64,000 bases of DNA. Origin: Pirellula sp. SH-Sr6A (GTDB taxonomy: Bacteria > Planctomycetota > Planctomycetia > Pirellulales > Pirellulaceae). Positions 26,062 through 35,687 of this stretch are shown here, one piece after another. Position numbers and translations under genes: made by a program. Below the pieces are notes generated by a model that saw only the letters and a list, made by a program, of their open reading frames with translations, was not told the DNA's origin and searched no databases. Location of the stretch: contig NZ_CP011272.1 in the NCBI RefSeq assembly GCF_001610875.1, positions 2,027,988 to 2,091,987 of the forward strand, given 5' to 3'. Position 1 is the first letter of the stretch; every line of letters begins with the position of its first letter.

Positions 26062-27105
26062 TCAAACGCGCCAAACGCATCCGGCCCAGGACCAGCCAAC
26101 ACCGAAGCCGACTAAGACGCTCACGTCGCCCGGTTTCAATTTGCCTTCCTGGCGAAGATCATCGATGAGGATAGGGAGGGTGCACGACACGGTGTTCCCT
26201 CGATTGGCCAAGCGGATCGGCAGATGGTCGTCATTGGTATGAAGTGCCGTCTGCAAATGCTCGAGCATTTTTCGAGTTGCTTGGTGCATTAAGAACCAAT
26301 CGATCTGCTCCGGTGCGAGGCCTTGTTTTGCAATCATCTCGCGCACCATTTGCGGAATCGCCCCAACCGTGAAGCTCATGAGGCTGGGACCGTCCATGTA
26401 AAGACGGCTCGCCCAGCGCTTTCGGTTTCGAGGCTTGATGGCGCATCCGAGAGGTCTCGATCCGCCATCGGCAACGATCAGGGTGTCCGCCCCGCTGCCA
26501 TCGGTTCCAAATTCGAATCCGTTGATCGCGATTCCCTCTTGAGCCTCGATCAGCGTTGCCGCCGCGGCGTCACTGAAAATCGGCTTGATCGACCGATCAT
26601 CGTCCAAGATGTATTTGGAGTAGGTTTCGGCGGTGATAAGCAAGATGCGCCGACACTGGCCGCTCGCAATCAACCCCTCTGCCAGCGACAAACCGTACAC
26701 GAACCCTGAGCATCCCAGATTGAAATCCAGTGCTCCGCAATGGATTCGGAGACCGAGGCGATCCTGGATCAAACAAGCCGTCGTGGGAAGGGGATAATCG
26801 GGGGTCTGCGTGCACAAAAGAACAAAATCGATCGACTTCGGATCAATCCCGTTCTCACGAAATAATTTCTCTGCAGCCCGCACCGCTAGATCGGATGCCG
26901 TCTCGTCCGCCGCCGCAATCGTTCTCGAGTAGATCCCAGTCTTTTCCGCAATCAGTGCCAAGTCCCAGTCAGGGTTGCGGGCCTGCAATTCCTCATTGGT
27001 TTCGACACGTTCCGGAAAATGGACAGCGATGGGGCCTATTTGCGAATGAAGCACTTTGATCCGATCTGCGATGAGAGTTCGTTCCAAACGACTGGGAGCT
27101 CCCAT
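26062..27105 (-). CDS. 3-oxoacyl-ACP synthase III-like condensing enzyme (KAS III)
   Basis: 347 residues from ATG 27105, with GGAAGG seven bases upstream. The KAS III catalytic triad is in place: Cys 132 in NLGCSGFVYGL, His 274 in WFLMHQATRKM and Asn 304 in ANRGNTVSCTLP. The first half has the usual LIAEKTGIYSRTIAA; the C-terminus ends GFGVGWSWAGCVWR. Such enzymes condense acetyl-CoA or another acyl-CoA with malonyl-ACP; family members also make hydrocarbon or ketide products. Without adjacent fatty-acid genes it may be a paralogue rather than the housekeeping FabH. It follows the ABC genes by 75 bases on the same strand. Confidence 0.9.
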   Translation of the reverse strand: MGAPSRLERTLIADRIKVLHSQIGPIAVHFPERVETNEELQARNPDWDLALIAEKTGIYSRTIAAADETASDLAVRAAEKLFRENGIDPKSIDFVLLCTQTPDYPLPTTACLIQDRLGLRIHCGALDFNLGCSGFVYGLSLAEGLIASGQCRRILLITAETYSKYILDDDRSIKPIFSDAAAATLIEAQEGIAINGFEFGTDGSGADTLIVADGGSRPLGCAIKPRNRKRWASRLYMDGPSLMSFTVGAIPQMVREMIAKQGLAPEQIDWFLMHQATRKMLEHLQTALHTNDDHLPIRLANRGNTVSCTLPILIDDLRQEGKLKPGDVSVLVGFGVGWSWAGCVWRV

Positions 27106-27180
27106 GATACCTTCCTATCATCCTGGAAGGTAGCCAGATCCAAATCCACGGGTGCAGCCTCCGGGCGATTGGCCCCCTGG

Positions 27181-28119
27181 CTAGATCTTCGAACCAGCAC
27201 CTTTGGTGAACGCCATGAAGGCAGACTCAAGGTTGATTTCCTCCGGTGCGAATCGCCGAAGCGCAACCCCTTGCTTTACTAGTTCCGCCGCTAGAGGCGA
27301 GTAATCCTCGACTCCTGGTTTGAGCGTGACCCGCAGAAGAGGAGCCTGCAACTCAACGCCCGCGACCGGCTCCTGCTTCGCTAAGATTGCTTGGGCTCGA
27401 TCCAATTGATCGGGCCCTCCCGGCTCGATCAGCAAGACTATGTTTGGACTCACTTTGCGAATAATCGCATCGACATCATCGTTGGCGATCAACACTCCTG
27501 AGTCGATAATTCCCACCTTGTTGCAAACGTCGGCCAATTCCGGCAGGATGTGGCTGCTGACAATAATCGTCTTGCCCATCCCCCCGAGCCTCCGCATCAA
27601 GGCTCGCATCTCGATTCTCGCGCGAGGATCCAAGCCGCTAAGAGGTTCATCCAGCAAAAGGACAGCTGGGTCATGCAACAAGACTCGCGCTAGCCCTAAT
27701 CGCTGGGTCTGTCCTCGTGACAATGTGTTCGCGTACGCATCTCGTTTGAAATCCAAATCCACGACTTCCAACATCTCGTCGCAACGTTTCCGCCTAGCAT
27801 GCGGCGCGATTCGGTACGCTGCGGCGAAAAATTCAAGGTACTCAATGACTGTCATGTCGTCGTACACACCGAAAAAGTCTGGCATGTATCCAACCATGCG
27901 ACGAATTTCTTTCGGGTGAGTGTAGATCGAGTAACCACACACGTAAGCCTCGCCGTACGTCGGAGTCAGCAACGTCGCGATGATCCGCATCGTCGTCGTC
28001 TTCCCGGCACCGTTCGGCCCGATGAATCCAAACAAATCCCCTTGCCCCAATTCAAGATCGATATCTCGAATCGCATACATCTCGTCATACTTTTTCGTCA
28101 GCTGCGATACTTTGATCAC
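27181..28119 (-). CDS. ABC transporter ATP-binding protein
   Basis: 312 residues from GTG 28119 (MIKVSQLTKKYDEMYAIRDI). Walker A is GPNGAGKTTTM, the signature motif reads LSRGQTQRLGLARVLL (SRGQ in place of SGGQ), Walker B is VLLLDEP, and the switch His is in IIVSSHILPEL. The C-terminal part (DAIIRKVSPNIVLLIEPGG onward) is the extra domain of ABC-2-type ATPases. The gene follows the large membrane-anchored protein at 28147-30465 by 27 bases and is probably its ATPase, though no standard ABC-2 permease is seen. Substrate unknown. Confidence 0.92.
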   Translation of the reverse strand: MIKVSQLTKKYDEMYAIRDIDLELGQGDLFGFIGPNGAGKTTTMRIIATLLTPTYGEAYVCGYSIYTHPKEIRRMVGYMPDFFGVYDDMTVIEYLEFFAAAYRIAPHARRKRCDEMLEVVDLDFKRDAYANTLSRGQTQRLGLARVLLHDPAVLLLDEPLSGLDPRARIEMRALMRRLGGMGKTIIVSSHILPELADVCNKVGIIDSGVLIANDDVDAIIRKVSPNIVLLIEPGGPDQLDRAQAILAKQEPVAGVELQAPLLRVTLKPGVEDYSPLAAELVKQGVALRRFAPEEINLESAFMAFTKGAGSKI

Positions 28120-28146
28120 GTTGGGTTCGCTTGCCTTTCAAGGACT

Positions 28147-30465
28147 CTATTCATCATCAGACGTCGCATTCCGTTCACTACCGGAGGGCTGCTCCACCGG
28201 AATCACGATGCGAATCATCGCGGTTCGCGTACCTTCCAATTCCGCCCCAAGCCCCTGGGCTTGATTCGGATCATTTTGCAGGCTGTTTCGCACAGGAACC
28301 CATTCCACTTGCGGCTCAGGTAGCTCCGCAAAAAGAATCGCTCGCTCGGTCCGCAAGAGCTCGCTCAAATCCAGCTTCGAAAGATAGCGATGGATCATTC
28401 CGGTGTAACCAAATCCCCCCGCGCTCCGATGGAAGGCGAGCATCTCCAACAATCGCTTCGGATCATCGATCTCGTTGCGGTCCCATGGAGTTCCCTCATC
28501 CTTACCATCCACATTGATTCGCTTTTGCAATCGCCTCGCAAAGTCCTTCGGAATCGTACTCACCGACAACGAAACTCCTTCGCCCGTTCTCATTCGCAAA
28601 GGAAGGGAATAGAAGCGACCACGATAGAGCAAGACACCATTCCTCAATTCGCAAGGCAATGGATTGACGATTGAGCCGTTCAGCAAATCCACCGCGCCGG
28701 GGATGCTACTCAACTTGCCAAACTGCCAATCCGTCGGCATCGGCATTTCGTCCGACGCCATCAAGCTCTTCGTCCCTGCCTCGGGAAGCCCCAGGCGCTG
28801 AACCGATGACGCAACAACTCCATGCACCGAAGCCCTTTTCACAATCTCGTAACTTGGCAAGATCCGATCGGTGGCAACCGTCGAATCGAATCCTCCCAAA
28901 CTCTTCCCGGGTTGCCCCATCCAATCGACAACGAGCGATACAGGGACCGCTGCCCCCCCACGGATTGGATCGTGGAGAAGCCCTTTGGGATTTGCGCGTG
29001 CTTCCACCGAAAACACTCCGCGCGATCCGCCGTAAAGATGCGCATAGGCTTTGGCCATCACGACTCCGGTTCGCGCGTCCACATCGAGCAATTCGACCGC
29101 ATTGAGCTGTGGGGAGGACGGTTTCCATCGCTGTTGAAGAACGGAGAGGAGCAAGCAACAGCCGACCGAAGTTCCGATGAGAGTGAGCCATGTCCACCGA
29201 GGCCTCTTCCAACGCTTGGCGACAAGAAAGAAGTCGATGGGTCCTAACACGGCCAACATCAGCCCCAGCAACACGGACATTTGCGTCAAATTACCCATCC
29301 GCAGATTCGCGAATTGATCCAACGTGCTGCCGAGTTGCAGAGAAAGGTCTTCCGCACCCACCATCGACTTGGCATTCGCCCCACGGCCTTCCCACTGATC
29401 GTTCAACATCCATTTGATGAATGCCGGCTGGCTTTCCCATCGCAGCAGGGATGGGCTATCGATCTCGGTCGCAATCAGACGTACTTTCCCCAATCCGAAA
29501 GCCCACTTGGCGAGCAGCGGATAGCGCCCGCGGTCCGCTTTTTGTCCCAACAAATCCAAACCAGCGTCGTTCAACTCCAGAATCGCCGAGTCGAACGGTT
29601 GCAGCGGAATCTCGGAGTTCAAATAGGATTCGAGGGGCCCAGGATTGCACTGCGAGGTAACCTCTAGTAACTTTCCGGGAACCATCTGCGCCAGCGGGGG
29701 ATGCAGGAACCAAGCCTCTGCATTAGCCCCGAGCGTAAGCAAACAACGGCCTCCCCCTCGTACCCAGTCCCGCACCCCTGATGCCTGCGACTCGCCAATT
29801 CCGTCGAGCAAATTTCGATTGCTAGACGAAAAGACCAAGAGATCGACACCGTCCCACGCAACCCCGCTTTCGGGGAGCCATTGCGCTTGGTCTAGCTCTG
29901 TGACTGTGTAATCGCCCAGGATTCCTTTTGCAGAGCGAAGGACGGCGCTGTCGAGCTTCATGCCACTCGTACCGATTCCAACCACCCAGGGTTGTTCCGC
30001 TGGCAAGACGACGCCGCGCTCAGCATCCGTTAGACCGCGTGACTCGATCAACTCGCCAGTCTGGGCATCGAGTACTCGCACAACGATCGGGCGTTGCGCT
30101 CGACCATGTTTCGCGTAAAGAGACAAAGTGATGGGTTGGACGGCACTCAAATCCGCCTTCCAATCTGCCGATCGATAACGAATACCGACCCCTTCGCCAT
30201 CGACCGTATCGAGCTCCAGCACAACCGAAAGATCGCGATCGCTGGACAACTCCACCCGATGAACTGTTTCGTAACCGACTTTCCAGACTCCGTTCAATCC
30301 AGATCGTATCGACTGGATCACCTCCCCGGCGTCGGTATCTGCCCCGGAGACGTTGCCTCCCGTGAACAGGCTCAGGGATACGGAAACACCAAAAAGAAAG
30401 AGCATCGATGCCGTTGCACCGATGCTCTCCATGAAATATGCAAAACTCCGCCCGACCGCCTGCAT
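28147..30465 (-). CDS. Large membrane-anchored protein linked to the ABC ATPase; GATase-like fold
   Basis: The start is taken as ATG 30465; the frame is open to TTG 30516 and another ATG is at 30435, so the exact start is uncertain. About 772 residues. A membrane helix near the N-terminus (ATASMLFLFGVSVSLSLF), a long beta-rich extracytoplasmic part with a class I glutamine-amidotransferase-like segment (GVDLLVFSSSNRNLL, VRGGGRCLLTLG, PLAQMVP) lacking the catalytic Cys, then two helices (MSVLLGLMLAVLGPIDFFLV, LIGTSVGCCLLLSVL) and another beta-rich part. This looks like an exported substrate-handling partner of a gliding-motility/ABC-type system, seen often beside ABC-2 genes in this phylum. 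Function is unknown. Confidence 0.7.
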   Translation of the reverse strand: MQAVGRSFAYFMESIGATASMLFLFGVSVSLSLFTGGNVSGADTDAGEVIQSIRSGLNGVWKVGYETVHRVELSSDRDLSVVLELDTVDGEGVGIRYRSADWKADLSAVQPITLSLYAKHGRAQRPIVVRVLDAQTGELIESRGLTDAERGVVLPAEQPWVVGIGTSGMKLDSAVLRSAKGILGDYTVTELDQAQWLPESGVAWDGVDLLVFSSSNRNLLDGIGESQASGVRDWVRGGGRCLLTLGANAEAWFLHPPLAQMVPGKLLEVTSQCNPGPLESYLNSEIPLQPFDSAILELNDAGLDLLGQKADRGRYPLLAKWAFGLGKVRLIATEIDSPSLLRWESQPAFIKWMLNDQWEGRGANAKSMVGAEDLSLQLGSTLDQFANLRMGNLTQMSVLLGLMLAVLGPIDFFLVAKRWKRPRWTWLTLIGTSVGCCLLLSVLQQRWKPSSPQLNAVELLDVDARTGVVMAKAYAHLYGGSRGVFSVEARANPKGLLHDPIRGGAAVPVSLVVDWMGQPGKSLGGFDSTVATDRILPSYEIVKRASVHGVVASSVQRLGLPEAGTKSLMASDEMPMPTDWQFGKLSSIPGAVDLLNGSIVNPLPCELRNGVLLYRGRFYSLPLRMRTGEGVSLSVSTIPKDFARRLQKRINVDGKDEGTPWDRNEIDDPKRLLEMLAFHRSAGGFGYTGMIHRYLSKLDLSELLRTERAILFAELPEPQVEWVPVRNSLQNDPNQAQGLGAELEGTRTAMIRIVIPVEQPSGSERNATSDDE

Positions 30466-30529
30466 CAGTTTAGGACAAATATTCGAGGCAAGCAGAAGGG
30501 AAGGGCTAGCAGTCAACGTTCAACAATTC

Positions 30530-31534
30530 TTAATCGAGTCGCTTTACTTGAATATTGCGGAAGTAAACACGGCTACCGGGATCATGGCATTGGAGTGCAA
30601 AAGTCCCTTCGTCGATTACTCGCGTGAAGTCCTTGCCAGGCTTGGTACCAGCGGGTTCGTCGTACTCGACAATCGTCTTTCCGTCGACTTTCAGCGTTAC
30701 CTTTTTACCCTGGACAATCACTTCCTGAGTGTACCATACGTTGTCTTTTGCGGCCGGTTCTGCCACATCTTTGACTGCGTACAAGCTGCTCGTTCGGCGA
30801 GGATCTTTGTCGTAGGAATTGTTGACCTGGACTTCAAAGCCATGCTTGGGCCAATTGGCGTCCTGATACTTGGTGTGGAAATAGATGCCGCCGTTCGAGT
30901 TCGGCATGGTTTTGACTTCTACCTTCAAGTGAAAATTCTTGAAGGGTTTGTCGTCACCCACATAGAACAAGTGGCTTCGTTCACCTTGGCAAACGAAAGC
31001 ACCGTCTTCGATCGACCAGCTCTTTTCGTTCTCGTTGACCTTCCAACCTGAGAACGATTTCCCGTCGAATAGCGATTTGAATCCTTCGTCAGCCGCCGTG
31101 CTAACGAAGGAAATCAATTTTCCCACGGGTTGTTTCCCTTTGACATCGCCGCCAGGGAGTTCCCCTGCATTGATCTTGGCGCCGAAAGTCTTCTCGGCTC
31201 CCTTTGCCTTCAGTTCTTCGACCTTGGCGAAAATGGCATCCATTTCCTTCTTAGCCTTCTCCGGATCGCTCTTGAGCAAGGGCTTCAACGTGTCCTTGTC
31301 GAACCCGGTATCGTGCAGCGCTTCGCCGTAAGGATTTCGCTTCTTTTTGTTCTCGCCGTCGATATGGCAAACATTGCACTTGGCATCGGTCACCAGCTTC
31401 TTGAAGTCCTCGCTTTTGCTGGCCTCTACATATTTTTTGCCAAACGCTTCGCCGAATTCTTTGATGGCAAATGCTGGTTGAGGTGAGAAAGCTGCACCCA
31501 GAACGAGTGCGCATCCAACGATCAATTTACGCAT
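30530..31534 (-). CDS. DUF1080 (3-keto-disaccharide hydrolase-type) protein with N-terminal c-type haem motif
   Basis: 334 residues with a signal peptide (MRKLIVGCALVLGAAFSPQPAFA). Residues of about 45-60 carry CNVCH, a c-type haem motif, in a short cytochrome-like segment (KKLVTDAKCNVCHIDGEN). The C-terminal 190 residues are DUF1080: GFKSLFDGKSFSGWKV, SNGGIYFHTKYQ, HGFEVQVNNSYD and VYFRNIQVKRLD. DUF1080 proteins fold like concanavalin-type lectins, and some hydrolyse 3-keto-sugars; the combination with a haem segment is typical of Planctomycetes. Its stop lies about 60 bases before the start of the ABC-linked gene, so an operon is possible. Confidence 0.9.
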   Translation of the reverse strand: MRKLIVGCALVLGAAFSPQPAFAIKEFGEAFGKKYVEASKSEDFKKLVTDAKCNVCHIDGENKKKRNPYGEALHDTGFDKDTLKPLLKSDPEKAKKEMDAIFAKVEELKAKGAEKTFGAKINAGELPGGDVKGKQPVGKLISFVSTAADEGFKSLFDGKSFSGWKVNENEKSWSIEDGAFVCQGERSHLFYVGDDKPFKNFHLKVEVKTMPNSNGGIYFHTKYQDANWPKHGFEVQVNNSYDKDPRRTSSLYAVKDVAEPAAKDNVWYTQEVIVQGKKVTLKVDGKTIVEYDEPAGTKPGKDFTRVIDEGTFALQCHDPGSRVYFRNIQVKRLD

Positions 31535-31702
31535 ACGAGTCGAAACTCCACTGTGGTAGGTAAGGCTAAAAAGCCATGAAACGAAGGATTTGCCAAGGAC
31601 GAGCCTTCGTCAACGCAACCTGATTTAAATGAACAACAGGCCCGATGTCAAACGGAAGGTGCAAATAACACCCCAAACCGGGGATTTCGGCTTGGGACTG
31701 TC

Positions 31703-32551
31703 TCAAGATCGATGCAGAACGACCATTAAACTGTTCCAATTCAATTCCCCGGTCTCAGCCGCCCGATCGAACGCCTCCTGGGCAAACAGCCGGGACCGCG
31801 TTTCCTGTCCATCCAGTTTCAACAACGCGGAAAGGAGGAGAAGATTTCCAACCGCGAGCTGGGAATTCTCAAGCGCTAGCCGAGAGAACTGATTCACACT
31901 CTCGTCAAAGGCAACGGGCGTTGCTGCCAGATAGTTTCGAAGGGTCCCACCTCCCAACTCCCGTCCCTCCAGTCGACTCCCTGCGGCACATGCCGTGTTC
32001 AGGAGATTGAGCACGGCATCGAGCTCGGTTTCCGATTCCGGTGCGAAAAGCTTCAAAACGGCATGACGCAATGCCACCCCCTTCGCCATCCCTTGCGCGT
32101 TCTTTGCCATGGCTTCGCAGGAACGCAAGGCGGAGGCAAAATCCCCTCGGGCCACCAAATCATCGAGAGTGGCTGTGCCCGGCGCTTCCCAGCCCTCTGT
32201 CGCGAGTTCCATCGACGGTATGACGAGAAACGGTAAGCCACGTCCACCGCCCAAGTTCTCCGCGCGGGGGAGTCTGGAAAGAACTTCTCCGTGAATGAGA
32301 CATGGCTCTCCTGCGCACGCATCGCGAAACCTACCGAACAGACCGCCAGCAGTCGCTGCCCCCACCAATATGACGAGAGCGATTCGTGTTCGTGGACCGC
32401 GTCCCAAGAATCGAGCGCGAAGGTTTCCGATCCGGTAAACGATTTGGCTCTGCAACACGTGACACGACTCCTTCGGTGATCCGCCTTGAAGCACTGCCCC
32501 CAAACACTCATCGTCGGGGATACCTTCGATTATCCAGCCTCCCAACACCAA
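31703..32551 (-). CDS. Hypothetical protein with one membrane helix
   Basis: 282 residues from TTG 32551; a GTG one codon later is equally possible, and there is no ATG before the membrane helix. One hydrophobic helix at about 56-74 (RIALVILVGAATAGGLF) separates a short N-terminal part from a helical C-terminal part with ALRSCEAMAKNAQGMAKG and ESETELDAVLNLLNTACAAG, possibly TPR-like. I do not recognise the family. It starts 73 bases after the AlkB-like gene on the same strand. Confidence 0.55.
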   Translation of the reverse strand: MVLGGWIIEGIPDDECLGAVLQGGSPKESCHVLQSQIVYRIGNLRARFLGRGPRTRIALVILVGAATAGGLFGRFRDACAGEPCLIHGEVLSRLPRAENLGGGRGLPFLVIPSMELATEGWEAPGTATLDDLVARGDFASALRSCEAMAKNAQGMAKGVALRHAVLKLFAPESETELDAVLNLLNTACAAGSRLEGRELGGGTLRNYLAATPVAFDESVNQFSRLALENSQLAVGNLLLLSALLKLDGQETRSRLFAQEAFDRAAETGELNWNSLMVVLHRS

Positions 32552-32624
32552 TGGCCAACCGGCGAATCGTATTTCTCATCCAATTCAGAGACGTCTCTGG
32601 CGCCATCCTTGCAACCGCCAAACC

Positions 32625-33203
32625 TTACCTCCGCCCGGATAGCGGAATGACTTGTCGAAAAGTCAGGTTGATGCGTTCCCCGACCGGCTGTTTCGTTTTG
32701 GGAACCTCGTGTTGCCAATATTGTTGCATCGAGCCAGTCATAATGATCAACGTCCCATTTCCAACGAGAAACGTGCGAGTCTCTCGCGATTGATTGTGAC
32801 GAATCCTAAACTTCCGGGTCGCGCCGAGGGATAGAGATCCAATCGTGTTGCCCATCTCGGGCTCATCATCCGCGTGCCAACCCATGCTATCGCTGCCGTT
32901 CCGATAGCGATTGAGCAGACAGTAATTGTAAGTACCGAGCACCGACTCGACCTTTTGCTTTAGCTCCACGAGCTCGGGAAACCATGGAAGTGCGGCATAA
33001 TCTCTCCCCGAGTACCGATATGAGAGACCCGAATCGCCATAGGACGAAATCAAGCGGGGCTGCATATACCCGAACACACCCGGCTTTTGCTCCCATTGGC
33101 AGCGATCCCTGAGAATCTCGAAATATCGATCAGCTTCGGAGGCATCCAGGAATAGATCCTCGTAGAAAAGCACCCCACCATCGGCCAGCTCGATTGTTTG
33201 CAT
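32625..33203 (-). CDS. AlkB-like Fe(II)/2-oxoglutarate dioxygenase
   Basis: The start is ATG 33203 (MQTIELADGGVLFYEDLFL); a TTG five codons upstream opens the frame. 192 residues, like AlkB-type DNA/RNA repair demethylases (ALKBH2/3 type). Iron ligands: His and Asp in MGWHADDEPEMG and the second His in QHEVPK. The 2-oxoglutarate-binding Arg is in GERINLTFRQV. NRYRNGSDSMGWHADD and SLSLGATRKFRIRH are signature stretches. The enzyme probably removes methyl groups from alkylated bases. No ada or alkA gene is adjacent. Confidence 0.93.
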   Translation of the reverse strand: MQTIELADGGVLFYEDLFLDASEADRYFEILRDRCQWEQKPGVFGYMQPRLISSYGDSGLSYRYSGRDYAALPWFPELVELKQKVESVLGTYNYCLLNRYRNGSDSMGWHADDEPEMGNTIGSLSLGATRKFRIRHNQSRETRTFLVGNGTLIIMTGSMQQYWQHEVPKTKQPVGERINLTFRQVIPLSGRR

Positions 33204-33470
33204 CAAAAATCGTTTCAAATAGAACTTCTAGTCCGCGCCGGCGGATGCCCAGAGAAACGGCATTCCAAGCCCCCACATGCTCGCAAGCTCTTCGCAATCC
33301 AGTCTCCGATATTCTCGTCACCGAGCAAGCCTTCAAGTCCGGCAACAATTGAATTGCCATCCTCGATCTAGGACCATAAGGGGCCTTCCCGGCAATAGTT
33401 GCTTCTGACGACGCAGGGGAAATGGTAAACTGGAGGACCATTCCTCCCCCGTCTCCAGGACATCCCTTCC

Positions 33471-35687
33471 ATGATCCAACTTCGCTGGGCTCGACTGCTG
33501 CGTCGAGCACCTTGGTTTGCCTGCTGGTTCGTTGCATTTATCTCCTGTTGCTCCGTTCTGTTCGGACAAGCCCAAGAGACCGATATCTTGATCGCCGACT
33601 TCGAGTCGGACACCTATGGAGCTTGGACCACCTCCGGCGAAGCGTTTGGGACAGCGCCCGCACGTGGAGCACTGCCTGGTCAAATGCCGGTCAGCGGCTA
33701 TCGGGGTGATCGGCTCGTGAATTCCTTTTACCAAGGAGACCGGACCACAGGGTCACTCACATCCCCTCCGTTCCAAATCGAACGGAACTTCATCGCCTTT
33801 CTCATTGGGGGCGGTCGAGATCCCATGCGACTGGCTTTTCGGCTCGTCGTCGACGGTCAGATTGTACGATCGGCGACGGGGCCTAATGACCGGCCGGGCG
33901 GGAGTGAAGAACTGTCCTTGGAGTTCTGGGACGTTCGGGACTGGAAGGGAAAGACGGGTGTATTGCAGATCGTCGATGAAGCGACCGGTGGTTGGGGGCA
34001 CATCAACGTCGACCATGTGGTGAACACCGACTCGCAACCGGCAGCACCGCGAGTCGACGCATCCAAAGAATGGGACCTTCGGGAGCGATATCTTCTGTTC
34101 CCAATCAAAAATGGCGCAAAGAAAAGAGTCGTTACCTTCTCCGTCGATGGTGAGCGGATAGTTCGCAACGAGATGGAATTGAGCGACGGCCCCCCCGACT
34201 GGTGGGCTCCGATGGACGTCTCCCCCTGGGCTGGCAAAAAGGGGACCGTTGTCATCGACAAACTCCCTGGCGATTCGCAAGGCCTCGAGTTGATACGCCC
34301 TTCCGATCGAATACCAGGTGACTCACCTGTTTACGAAGAGACAAAGCGGTCGCAATTCCACTTCTCACCGATGCGTGGCTGGAACAACGACCCGAACGGA
34401 TTGGTTTACTACCAAGGAAACTACCACCTCTTCTTTCAGCACAACCCTTACGGTTGGGGATGGGGAAACATGCACTGGGGACATGCCGTCAGCCAGGATT
34501 TAGTTCACTGGGAAGAATTGGGTGACAAGCTTCTCCCAGACGACATGGGGCCCATGTTCAGTGGTAGCGCTGTGGTCGACAAGAACAACACCAGTGGCCT
34601 GGGGCGAGATGGGAAGCCTCCGATGGTCTTGTTTTACACGGCTGCCGGCACACCTACGGTGCAGGGACTTGCTTATAGTCACGATGGAAAGACATTCCAA
34701 AAGCTAAAGAGCAATCCCATCCTGCATCAGGTCACCCCCGGCAACCGTGACCCCAAGGTGATTTGGCACGAACCAACCAAACACTGGATTATGGTTCTCT
34801 ATGTCGAACTCCCTGGCAAGCAACACACCGTTCACTTCTATCGTTCTCCGAACCTTATGGATTGGACTCTGGCCAGCGTCGTTCGTGGCGGCATCGATGG
34901 CGACAAGTATCTGTTTGAATGCCCTGATTTTTTTCCGCTTCCTGTCGACGACGATCCCAACGACGTGAAGTGGGTATTGCTCGGCGCGGACAGTCAGTAT
35001 GCCATTGGTACGTTCGATGGTGTTACTTTTCAGCCGGAGCACTCCCGATTACCTGGTCATCGCGGACGCGGTTTCTACGCTGCCCAATCGTTCAGCGATA
35101 TTCCCGCCAACGACGGTCGTCGAATCTTGATCGGTTGGTTTCAAACCGAAACCAAAGAGATGCCCTTCAATCAGTCCATGTCCATCCCATTGGACCTGCG
35201 TCTCACGAAGACGTCTGACGGTCCTCGTATGACCTTTCGACCTATCCAAGAGCTCGCGCAGATTCGACAAAAAACCCAAACGTTCGATCTTCCTCTTGCC
35301 ACCACAAAGAGCTTGAATCCGCTCGCCGATTTGCAGGGGGAGCTGTGGGAAGTTCAGTTCGCCGCCACCCCTTCGCCCGATGCGATTCTGGAATGGGAAC
35401 TGCGAGGAGAAAAACTTCGGTACACCCATTCGTCGCGAATACTGGAGGGAATGGGTGTCCAGGTTTCGCTACCAAAGGAAACAAAAACTTTTGGCCTTCA
35501 GCTTTTCATCGACCGAAACGGCTTGGAGCTCTTCACCGCGGATGGTCAGGTTTACATTCCGATCCCTATTTCGTTCGCCCCGAACAACGCACGCCTTTCG
35601 TTCCGAGTTCTTCAGGGGGAAACGGAGAATGTCAAAATAGAAGCCCACGCGCTGCGGTCTATTTGGAACAAGGGGTCGCACCGATGA
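33471..35687 (+). CDS. Exported GH32 glycoside hydrolase (levanase/invertase-type)
   Basis: 738 residues with a signal peptide (WFACWFVAFISCCSVLFGQ). Residues 36-290 form an extra beta-sandwich-like N-terminal region (FESDTYGAWTTSGEAFG). GH32 begins at about 295: the nucleophile Asp is in GWNNDPNGL (about 306), the RDPK motif is at about 426, and the acid/base Glu is in FECPDFF (about 484). A C-terminal beta-sandwich with LFIDRNGLELFTADGQVYIP closes the protein. It cleaves beta-fructosidic bonds (fructans or sucrose) outside the cytoplasm. Its TGA overlaps the ATG of the following DUF1549/1553 gene (ATGA), so the two are translationally coupled. Confidence 0.96.
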   Translation: MIQLRWARLLRRAPWFACWFVAFISCCSVLFGQAQETDILIADFESDTYGAWTTSGEAFGTAPARGALPGQMPVSGYRGDRLVNSFYQGDRTTGSLTSPPFQIERNFIAFLIGGGRDPMRLAFRLVVDGQIVRSATGPNDRPGGSEELSLEFWDVRDWKGKTGVLQIVDEATGGWGHINVDHVVNTDSQPAAPRVDASKEWDLRERYLLFPIKNGAKKRVVTFSVDGERIVRNEMELSDGPPDWWAPMDVSPWAGKKGTVVIDKLPGDSQGLELIRPSDRIPGDSPVYEETKRSQFHFSPMRGWNNDPNGLVYYQGNYHLFFQHNPYGWGWGNMHWGHAVSQDLVHWEELGDKLLPDDMGPMFSGSAVVDKNNTSGLGRDGKPPMVLFYTAAGTPTVQGLAYSHDGKTFQKLKSNPILHQVTPGNRDPKVIWHEPTKHWIMVLYVELPGKQHTVHFYRSPNLMDWTLASVVRGGIDGDKYLFECPDFFPLPVDDDPNDVKWVLLGADSQYAIGTFDGVTFQPEHSRLPGHRGRGFYAAQSFSDIPANDGRRILIGWFQTETKEMPFNQSMSIPLDLRLTKTSDGPRMTFRPIQELAQIRQKTQTFDLPLATTKSLNPLADLQGELWEVQFAATPSPDAILEWELRGEKLRYTHSSRILEGMGVQVSLPKETKTFGLQLFIDRNGLELFTADGQVYIPIPISFAPNNARLSFRVLQGETENVKIEAHALRSIWNKGSHR